NCBI GenBank assembly: GCA_025403435.1
Contig: CM046347.1
Location: forward strand, 28,670,183-28,734,182
DNA length: 64,000 bases
Direction of reading: 5' to 3'
DNA from: Artocarpus heterophyllus
Taxonomy: Eukaryota; Streptophyta; Magnoliopsida; Rosales; Moraceae
Below the pieces are notes generated by a model. It had not been told where the DNA came from, did not search any database, and was given only the letters and a program-made list of their open reading frames with translations. The translations under genes and the position numbers were made by a program. Below are positions 56,362 to 64,000 of this stretch, one piece after another (position 1 is the stretch's first letter; every line of letters starts with the position of its first letter).

Positions 56362-58524
56362 ATCTCCCACTTGCACTAAGTGAGTAAATACTGCAAATTT
56401 CGCATCCCCATAGCTTCCACATGCCTTCGAAGACTCTCCCAGAAGTGTCTTCGTAAATGGATCAGCTAAATTGTCCTCTGACGCGATCTTGCACACCGTG
56501 ACATGCCCGCTCTCAACGAAGTCCTTTATCACATGATACTTCCGATCAATATGCTTACTCTTCTTGTGAAATCTTGGTTCCTTAGCATTAGCTACCGCCG
56601 CACTGTTATCACAGTACAGTGATACCGCTTTATCCATACCAGGAACTACCTCAAGATCCCCAAGGAACTTGCGGAGCCACACTGCTTCTTTCGAAGCATC
56701 ACTAGCCGCCACATACTCGGCCTCCATCGTTGAATCCGAAGTGCAATCTTGCTTCGCACTTCTCCAACTGATGGCACCGCCACCCAGAGTAAACACAAAC
56801 CCCGAAGTCGATTTCCTAGAATCCAGGCAGGATTGAAAATCCGAATCAGTGTATCCTAGAGGAGTTAAATCCTCACCCGAATACACAAGCATATACCCTC
56901 GAGTCCTTCTCAGGTACTTGAAAATATGCTTTACCGCAACCCAATGGTTCGGTCCTGGATCCGCCTGAAATCGACTCACAATCCCGACCGCATAGCTAAT
57001 ATCCGGTCGAGTGCAAAGCATGGCATACATGAGACTACCCACTGCCGAAGCATAAGGCACCTTCTTCATGTATTCTCTTTCTTCATAAGACTTTGGAGAG
57101 TCTTTCTTAGAAAGAGTAATTCCAGACCTAGATGGTTGCCCACCTTTCTTGGAATCCTGCATTGCAAACCTCCTGAGAATTTTATCTATGTAGCCGGCCT
57201 GTGACAAAGCTATCATTTTGTTCTTCCTATCCCGAAAGATCTGGATACCGAGAACAAAATTAGCCTCACCCAAGTCCTTCATGTCAAACTGCTTGGTCAA
57301 CCATAATTTGACCGATGACAACGCCCCAACGTCATTGCCAATTAGCAGAATGTCATCTACATAGAGTAGTAGAAAAACCACCTTCCCATTCTTAATGTGT
57401 TTGTAAACACATGGTTCATCCACATTTTGTGAGAACCCATAAGTCTTGATCACTTGATCAAATCTTATGTTCCAAGAACGAGAAGCCTGCTTAAGTCCAT
57501 AAATAGACTTTAGCAGCTTACAAACCTTACCCTCTTGACCCGCGACCTTGAACCCGTCTGGTTGTTCCATATAAATGGACTCATCAAGATAGCCATTCAG
57601 AAAAGCCGTCTTGACATCCATCTGCCAAATCTCGTAGTCGAGAGCGGCAGCTATGGACAAGAGAATCCGGATGGACTTAAGCATGGCTACAGGCGAAAAG
57701 GTTTCCTCATAATCGATTCCTTCCTTTTGCGTATAACCCTTAGCTACCAGTCTAGCCTTAAAGGTTTCGACCTTTCCATCCACTCCTCTTTTCCTCTTGT
57801 AGATCCACTTACACCCTATGGGTTTTACCCCTTCGGGAAGATCCACAAGCTCCCAGACCCGATTAGTCTCCATAGACTTCATCTCAATGTTCATGGCCTC
57901 TGTCCAGAGTCTTGAATCAACATCCTCCATAGCTTCTGCGTAAGTATAAGGATCCCTGTCATGTTCATCCGGTTCAGCCAAAAAGACCTCCCCATTGAAC
58001 ATATACCTCTCAGGTTGACGCCCGATCCTCCCACTACGCCGAAGCCCCTGAGGTTGTTGTTCAGGTTTGTTTGGTTTTTCTACACCGATCGGAATGGTTT
58101 CGTTCGGAACCTCCGGAGTAAACGGATCACCCCTCAACTCCTCAAGCACCACTTTGCTTTGAGGTTTAAAGTCGTTCATGTAACTCTCCTCAAGGAAAGT
58201 TGCATTAGTTGAAACCACGACTTTATTTTCCTTTGGGTTATAAAAATAACCCCCTTTAGTCCCTTTTGGATATCCTACAAACACGCAAACTTCTGAACGT
58301 GCTTCCAACTTATTCGGATCCTTAAACAGGACATGAGCTGGACATCCCCATATGCGAATATGGTTTAAGGATGTCTTCCATCTTGTCCACAACTCGTGAG
58401 GAGTTTTAGGGACCGATTTTGAAGGCACATTGTTCAAAAGATAACATGCGGTTTGTAGTGCATATCCCCAAAAGGATAAAGGCAATGATGAATAACTCAT
58501 CATGGATCGAATCATGTCCAACAA
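56356..58524 (-). CDS. Copia-A Pol: integrase C-terminus, RT, RNase H
   Basis: 722 codons open. Residues 1-180 are the end of integrase and linker ([26 protein letters not shown]). RT is at about 222-470, with catalytic D303 in [11 protein letters not shown] and YVDD at 388-391. RNase H is at about 555-690, with D560, E603 and D639 ([11 protein letters not shown]). The first methionine is internal; the natural frame continues upstream into integrase and gag but is broken by an indel near 58530-58565. The last 30 or so codons are also out of frame: one base is missing after TKTL compared with 10285-10339, so the frame reads through into the polypurine region. It would copy the element RNA in cytoplasmic particles. 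Confidence 0.93.
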   Translation of the reverse strand: MLDMIRSMMSYSSLPLSFWGYALQTACYLLNNVPSKSVPKTPHELWTRWKTSLNHIRIWGCPAHVLFKDPNKLEARSEVCVFVGYPKGTKGGYFYNPKENKVVVSTNATFLEESYMNDFKPQSKVVLEELRGDPFTPEVPNETIPIGVEKPNKPEQQPQGLRRSGRIGRQPERYMFNGEVFLAEPDEHDRDPYTYAEAMEDVDSRLWTEAMNIEMKSMETNRVWELVDLPEGVKPIGCKWIYKRKRGVDGKVETFKARLVAKGYTQKEGIDYEETFSPVAMLKSIRILLSIAAALDYEIWQMDVKTAFLNGYLDESIYMEQPDGFKVAGQEGKVCKLLKSIYGLKQASRSWNIRFDQVIKTYGFSQNVDEPCVYKHIKNGKVVFLLLYVDDILLIGNDVGALSSVKLWLTKQFDMKDLGEANFVLGIQIFRDRKNKMIALSQAGYIDKILRRFAMQDSKKGGQPSRSGITLSKKDSPKSYEEREYMKKVPYASAVGSLMYAMLCTRPDISYAVGIVSRFQADPGPNHWVAVKHIFKYLRRTRGYMLVYSGEDLTPLGYTDSDFQSCLDSRKSTSGFVFTLGGGAISWRSAKQDCTSDSTMEAEYVAASDASKEAVWLRKFLGDLEVVPGMDKAVSLYCDNSAAVANAKEPRFHKKSKHIDRKYHVIKDFVESGHVTVCKIASEDNLADPFTKTLLGESSKACGSYGDAKFAVFTHLVQVGDC
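56362..56376 (-). other. Polypurine tract, reverse Copia-A
   Basis: ATCTCCCACTTGCAC on the plus strand (GTGCAAGTGGGAGAT on the element strand), adjacent to the 3' LTR. Confidence 0.88.
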
Positions 58525-60306
58525 AGTCCTATTCCTTCTCTCTGCTACGCCATTCTACTGCGGAGTACCCGGCAGTCAAATGGGATAAAATCCCATTCTC
58601 TAACAAGTGTCCCAAGAACTCATCAGAAAGGTATTCCCCACCTCGATCAGATCGAAGTGCCTTTATGGGTCTACCCAATTGCTTTTCCACTTCAGCCCGA
58701 AACTCCCTAAACTTATCATAAGTTTCGCTTTTGTGGTGCATTACACATACCCATATCTTGAGTAATCGTCAATAAAAGTGACGAAGTACTCATACCCTCC
58801 TCGTGCCCGGATGTTCATCGGTCCGCAAACATCACTATGCACAAGTTCTAGAACCCCTTCGGCCCTATTGCCCTTAGACCCATATGGTCTTTTGGTCATT
58901 TTACCCTCCAAACAAGACTCACATTGAGGTATCCACCTTTAAGTGACTTAAAGGTCCATCCCTTACCAACCTTTGAATCCTATTCAGGTTAATATGGCCA
59001 AGGCGCAAATGCCAAAGATAAGTCTTATTAGAGTGAGAAGTTTTAAGTCTTTTTGAGTCATTATCATTTATCTCAGCATTAAGCAATAAGTCCATCTTAG
59101 GTTTGATAAAATATAGATTATTTTGCATCCATCCAGAACAGATAAAAGATTTGTTTTTACGAATCACCACTTTTTCATTAAAAGATACCACGTAGGAGTC
59201 TTTAAATAAAGAAGATACAGAAATTAAATTCCTTTTAAATTTAGGAACATAAAAACAATCTCGCAAAATTAAATCCTATAATTATCAAATAAAGATGGAC
59301 ATCTCCCACTGCTTCCGCTGAGACCAAGGATCCATCGCCCATCCGAAGCGTTAAGTCTTCACGAAGTAGACTTCTCGTTTCTTTGAATCCCTGCAGAGAA
59401 CACAAACATGATTAGTTGCACCGAATCTATGACCCAAATGTCACTGGATTCCTCAACCAAACAAGTTTCTAAATATAGAAGATCACACCTACCTCCCTTG
59501 GAAAGGAAGTCCTTGCAATGCTTCTTTATATGCCCGACCTTACCACAGAAGAAGCACTTAAGCTTCTTTGGGTTCTTCTTCTTCTTCTTCTTGCTCTTGG
59601 TAGCAATAGGAATAGAAGACTTCCCTCTTGGCCCGTTGCTTCTTTCCATTCCCAGAGTTAGGATTGGAACCAGAAGCAGCTACCATATTGGCCTCTCCCA
59701 CCAGCAGGAGACTCCCTGATCAGCAGTTCAAACTCCTGTAACTGTTTCATCAGTTCTGTCAAGGTCATATCCCGTCTATTGCTTAATTAAAAGTAGCTCT
59801 AAACGGAATAAATTCCTTAGACAGAGTCTCAAAGACCATAGTCATCTGAGTTTCAGCATCGATGTCGGCTCCATTGGTTTGAGCCTCAGCGAGGTAACCC
59901 ATGACCAACATCATGTGCTCCTTTACAGATGTCCCCGGTCTCTGTCTACAGTTTAAGAGTTTCCGAAGCGCCCCTTGCCGCTTTGTTATGGCCTGGCCTC
60001 CAAACATGTCCTCAAGATTATCCAAGATCTGCTTCGCAGTCTCATAATCCTGATGTTGAGCCTGCAGCACGTTTCATGCTAGCCATAACATAGCAGCGGG
60101 CCTGATCATTAGCATCTTTCCAGCGTCGTACGCTTGGAATTGCTCATTACTTGAGTCTCCCGTAGGCTCGGGAGGACAAGGAGTTGTCAGTAATATTTCA
60201 GTTTCTCAAAGGAAGGACGATGTCCAGGTTCCGTTTCCAATCATTTATAGTTCTCACCGGTTAATTGGTTTTTGTCAAGTATCGATGATAAAGCGTTTTT
60301 AGACAT
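58525..60306 (-). pseudogene. Copia-A gag, protease and integrase N-part, frameshifted
   Basis: Upstream part of the same polyprotein, from ATG 60306. Gag core is in 59783-60070. The zinc knuckle CFFCGKVGHIKKHC is intact in 59359-59649, followed by the protease start (SSDIWVIDS). Pre-integrase with the HHCC pattern (HLRLGHINL) is in 58919-59266, and integrase core GRPIKALRSDRGGEY in 58529-58741. Neighbouring pieces are separated mainly by one- or two-base indels rather than stops by substitution, so the element may be intact in reality if the assembly is noisy here. Confidence 0.88.
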
Positions 60307-61912
60307 TTTCAATCTACAATAAAGAATCATATACCAAACATAAGCAAACATATAATAATTTAGTAAGATAACACAATCATGTAAAATCATACAAATGTGT
60401 TTATTGTCAAAACCTTGAAAATATCACAACCTTACAACGATAATTCCCAACTCAGAATTCAACAAGCTCCTAGGGGAGTCATGCCAAATTCAATCAGGAA
60501 CACGGATCCCCTCCTGATTAATATATGCCATCCAGGACCCGTATGATCCAGCATATACTAATAATCGTTTCTTTGGCCATTAATTTTATTAACAGAGCTC
60601 CTAGGGGAGGTTAATAATAAAATTAACGTGAGTGTATAACCACCGTTTCAATATTTTATCCATGATTTATAATCACCACCTAGGGGTGTGCAACCATAAA
60701 TCATACTAAAATACCTTATCCTTTCAGAGATCCAATCTGGTACATGATAGAAATCCCTTCCTAGGGGTTGGGACCACCATGTTCTTCCTATGGACCAACG
60801 ATGGAGGCCTTAGGTTCTCTCTTCGAAAACCTTCTCCCACTCAATCTTTTGAAGTCAAGGTTTTATTTTAAAATTATGCATGAACAATTTTAATATGAGC
60901 GGCACTCCCTATTCTATATGACATGTTATCAATATACATGGTAAATCATATTATAATGCAGACAAGCAAAGCAATCAAGCAAAGCTACAAGCAAATAATA
61001 ATAACCGTAATATTATGGTTCCACCCTAGAGAATAGAAAAACTAAGATTACAAGAGAATAATCGAGACATTTATCGATTCTTCATCCTTGAATCCTCAAG
61101 CTGTATCCTTCTTCATGTAATATCCATCTTCAAGTCCTCAATCCCGTATGAATCGAACACTTCATATTTCCGGTCATATCCAAATTTAATGTTTCTCAGA
61201 ATCGTCCCAAAAATAAAATTAAAACTTGCACCTTTTCTGGACACCTGGCAGCTCTCGTCGGCAGGCCGATCTGGTGATCGGCTGCCGATCATGGGTTCGG
61301 CCTGCCGAACATGAAGGTTCGGCCTGCCGGCAGAGCACCAAAATTTCTGCCCCACTGTCGGCCTGCCGGACCACGTCCGGCCTGCCGATCTGTGACCTTC
61401 GGCCTGCCGAACTGTGAGGTCCGGCATGCCGACCGAGCAGAAAATCAATCCAGAAAATACAATTTTAATGCAATTCATCAATTTTATTTTCAACAATTCA
61501 AAAACATAAAATTAGAGACTCAGGAAATACCTGGAGGCGCCATCATCTTCTTCCGACTTCTCGTTCCGTCTTCTCCGAATAATTATTTAATTACAAAATT
61601 CTTACAAATTAAAAATAAATTCCTAGACGGAGATGATAGTCCGCCATCTAATTACATGAAAAACCTAGATACACATTCTAACCTCTAAGGAACCATAACC
61701 GGTATTATTATTAATAAATAATTAAACAACAATTTAATCAACCATAATTAATTAATAAACATTCACCACATAATCCATGACAACATATATATTATATAGA
61801 AACCTAGAGTGCCATCTCTCTATAAAATTCAATTCAAGCATTGGAGAGATTAAGATCACAAAATTTATGCATATAACATGATCACAAACTTGCAAATTTA
61901 TGTAAAAACCTC
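60307..61912 (-). other. Leader of reverse Copia-A element
   Basis: About 1.6 kb of non-coding leader. An acceptor-like TTTATTGTAG (element strand) is just upstream of the gag ATG. A CTCCAG|GTATTTCC donor-like site (element strand) is at about 61525-61545. The GCCGAA cluster lies between them. Confidence 0.65.
61254..61436 (-). repeat. GCCGAA palindrome cluster in Copia-A leader (best preserved)
   Basis: About nine units of CGGCCTGCCG/CGGCAGGCCG (several full TTCGGCCTGCCGAA) in 183 bp. Two units are joined by CATGAA (TTCATG on the element strand), exactly as in the Chromo-1 LTR at 29208-29238. Frames through it are artefacts. Confidence 0.85.
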
Positions 61913-61925
61913 GGCTCTGATACCA
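61913..61925 (-). other. Primer binding site, reverse Copia-A
   Basis: GGCTCTGATACCA on the plus strand, the exact complement of TGGTATCAGAGCC, two bases from the 5' LTR. Confidence 0.94.
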
Positions 61926-61927
61926 AT

Positions 61928-63931
61928 TGTTGGAAACAAAGTGCGCAGCGGAATTTTAAAAATTTTTCATCAGAGTATTTTCCAAAACACAAGTTTGACA
62001 TGTTATATGTATAAATTAAAGATCTTACTAACCTCAGTGTGCCGAAGAACCTCCGCACCTGTGTAGAGAAGTAACGTTCCAGAAGAGCCTCAACCAACTG
62101 GTCTTCTTTGCTATTCTCTATCCACAACCGGAGTGAGTGTGGGCTCACACGTACAGCTCTTCCACCGGTGACTCTCCTTCCAACCAATAGAGAGAACCCA
62201 AAGCTAGTGTTCGTGATTTGTGAACAAAAGCTCTCAGGGAGTTTTCAGATGCTCACTAGAAGAGTATCACTCTTAATCTCTCAAATTGATCTGAGTAAAT
62301 CATTAGACTCACTCCCTTTTTATACCTATTGGTCCTTGGGGTCAGTCCATATCAGATTAGGTCTCAAAAATCGAAACAGAATCAAGTTCGGATCAATATC
62401 TGATAAGATCGCGTGAAAACGCGTAATCTTAGCTGTCGCGATCGGCAGCCGAACAGATGGTAGGCCGAACTGGCCATTCGAGGAACACGTCATCCGGCCG
62501 AACTGCCGAGAAAAAATCTCCGCGAATCTTTATTTTCCACCCGAGATTCTAAAGGATAAAGTCTCAGTTTTGATTCAAATAGCCCAATAGAAAAGATATC
62601 TGATCAAAACAAACTTTATCAAGATAATCTCTAAGAAAATAAATCAATTCACAATAATTCTACAAGTTTATCTTGTTCTAATTGTCCAAAATTAAAACAA
62701 CCGATAAACAGACAAGAATTATCCGAACGCCATAATTCAACAAGTTCATCTTGAACTAATTTCTTACAAATTAATTCAACCGATAAACAGACATGAATTA
62801 TTTGATTCTTATTTTAAACCAATCTGATAAATCCGACATAAGTCACCAATTATTGGAAAAGCACGCCGTGTCGTTACAGGATTTTGTGAGCTAGCAAAGG
62901 GGACCAAAATGGACCTATAAAGTTCAAGCTCATGATAATTATGAAACCCAATATCCCAGATATACATTTCACAATTATCAACTCCAACGCTACTCCACTA
63001 AAAGCTTGGAGCTGCACTCTCGAACTTTATAGAATTACGAAGCTCGTGTAGCTAAGTCTCCATGACATATCATAGTGTATCGCATCCCCATATGATCATC
63101 CATAATCGGCTTAAGGACAAGTTCTGTCTTACCTTCCCGATTATTTTTATCTTACGTTCCATTGTCTCACCATTAGAAAACTTACCATCCAAAGATAGTA
63201 TACCATTCGGTTACACCTATGTATCCAAATGGTTGAGCGCTCCAGTTTTCCAATTACAGGACAACGCATATAAGAGGATATCATTACTCCTAAAGAGGAG
63301 CTATGGATTCCATATCTATGAATAACAAGTCTACGCTATCAAGAGTCATGCCTCCAACGTACCGGCATGCATGCCACTATAGAGATGTGGGAGTCACCCA
63401 TTGGTACATCAAAAGACACAAGTCGAGACAACGGGCCCATTATTCATCTCAGGATTAAGATACAATACAAATGATTGTCTAAAGTGAATCGATTTGCCAA
63501 GACAGAATTATTAATCCAAATCAATTCACTTTATGTCCCGATCCAACACATCGTCACCTATGACAACGCGCCAATGTTTCTATTCACGGAGTCCAACTCC
63601 GATGGCCAAGACAAACCATCTCCCAAAAGGGATATAGACAACATAACAATCTTTACATGAATAAAGCGCCCAACTTTATTCCCTCGATTGCGGATCATAT
63701 ATTTTAGACCATCACCTTAAGAGTCGTGTCTACCGCATAATCATCCCATCATATGCCCAACTCTTAAGGTTTAGACTGACAGTCTCAGACTACTGTTTGC
63801 TTATCATACATTCAACAAAATGAACGTAAAGAGGACAATATTTGGTATATATAAATGAATAAATTCTTTATTGATAAAAATGTCTCCAAAAACGTATTAA
63901 TTTTTACTCCTTAGGGCATACATGTCTAACA
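61928..63931 (-). repeat. Copia-A 5' LTR (reverse element)
   Basis: TGTTGGAAAC to GTCTAACA, 2004 bp. TATAAAAAG box on the minus strand at 62316-62324; GCCGAA cluster at 62428-62512. Confidence 0.95.
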
Positions 63932-63936
63932 TGGAT

Positions 63937-64000
63937 TCCACGACGGTTTTATAACCGTCGTGAAAAATTTCATGGGTCAAAAAACCGTCGTGAAAGCTTC
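63937..64000 (+). mobile_element. Continuation of the split CACTA element
   Basis: CCACGACGGTTTTATAACCG followed by TCGTG and a second unit, the subterminal palindromes of the CACTA family. It follows the TGGAT duplication of the Copia-A insertion and runs off the window. Confidence 0.82.

Larger units (their letters stand above)
54381..63931 (-). mobile_element. Full-length Copia-A retrotransposon, reverse, best preserved copy
   Basis: 3' LTR 54381-56361, polypurine tract, gag-pol, leader, primer site and 5' LTR 61928-63931, all on the minus strand; 9551 bp. Flanked by TGCAT (54376-54380) and TGGAT (63932-63936), a 5-bp duplication with one mismatch. A 722-codon pol frame is open. The LTRs are closely similar in substitution but differ by many one- to three-base indels, which looks more like consensus noise than age. 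Inserted 20 bp inside a CACTA element. Confidence 0.95.

Overview
This is plant nuclear DNA, almost certainly repeat-rich (pericentromeric or other heterochromatic) sequence from a flowering plant. The evidence is the Ty1/copia and Ty3/chromovirus LTR retrotransposons primed by initiator tRNA-Met (TGGTATCAGAGCC-type sites), CACTA DNA transposons, 5-bp target duplications, and AT-rich single-copy-like gaps. I found no intact host gene and no RNA gene. Every long open frame belongs to a transposable element; the other small frames are chance readings through LTRs or tandem repeats.

Layout. (1) 1-12514: an LTR of a copia family ('Copia-A', LTR about 2.0 kb) lies in reverse orientation and is split by a complete forward Copia-A element (1818-12388) with a perfect CTTTT duplication. 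The inserted element is dead: many stops, plus a 912-bp tandem duplication of RT/RNase H. (2) 12515-15369: unassigned AT-rich DNA with one MITE-like hairpin. (3) 15370-17395: a solo Copia-A LTR. (4) 17396-18431: unassigned. (5) 18437-27393: a complete but decayed chromodomain Ty3 element ('Chromo-1') in reverse, with GAAAC duplications. (6) 28069-38602: a solo LTR of an unassigned family (CAAAC duplications), split by a young, nearly intact forward Chromo-1 element (28359-37409, GCTAG duplications, LTRs about 99% alike). (7) 38608-42487: unassigned DNA, a possible CACTA end, and a reverse copia RT relic. (8) 42488 to the end: a nest. A second copia family ('Copia-B', forward LTR and gag) carries a 2.9-kb CACTA element in its leader. 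Its gag is cut by a reverse Copia-A fragment, whose LTR is split by another CACTA element. That CACTA is split, 20 bp from its end, by a full-length reverse Copia-A element (54381-63931) that still has a 722-codon pol frame.

How the parts work. Each autonomous retroelement encodes one Gag-Pol polyprotein. Copia order is Gag, zinc knuckle, protease, integrase, RT, RNase H. Chromo-1 order is Gag, zinc knuckle, protease, RT, RNase H, integrase, chromodomain. Promoters lie in the LTRs, the tRNA-Met primer site follows the 5' LTR, and the polypurine tract precedes the 3' LTR.

The most interesting signal is a clustered interrupted palindrome, TTCGGCAGGCCGAA. It is repeated in the LTRs and untranslated leader of Copia-A and, independently of superfamily, in the LTRs of Chromo-1. 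Some spacers are shared as well. Copia-B and the unassigned LTR lack it. This looks like a cis-acting module shared between unrelated retrotransposons.
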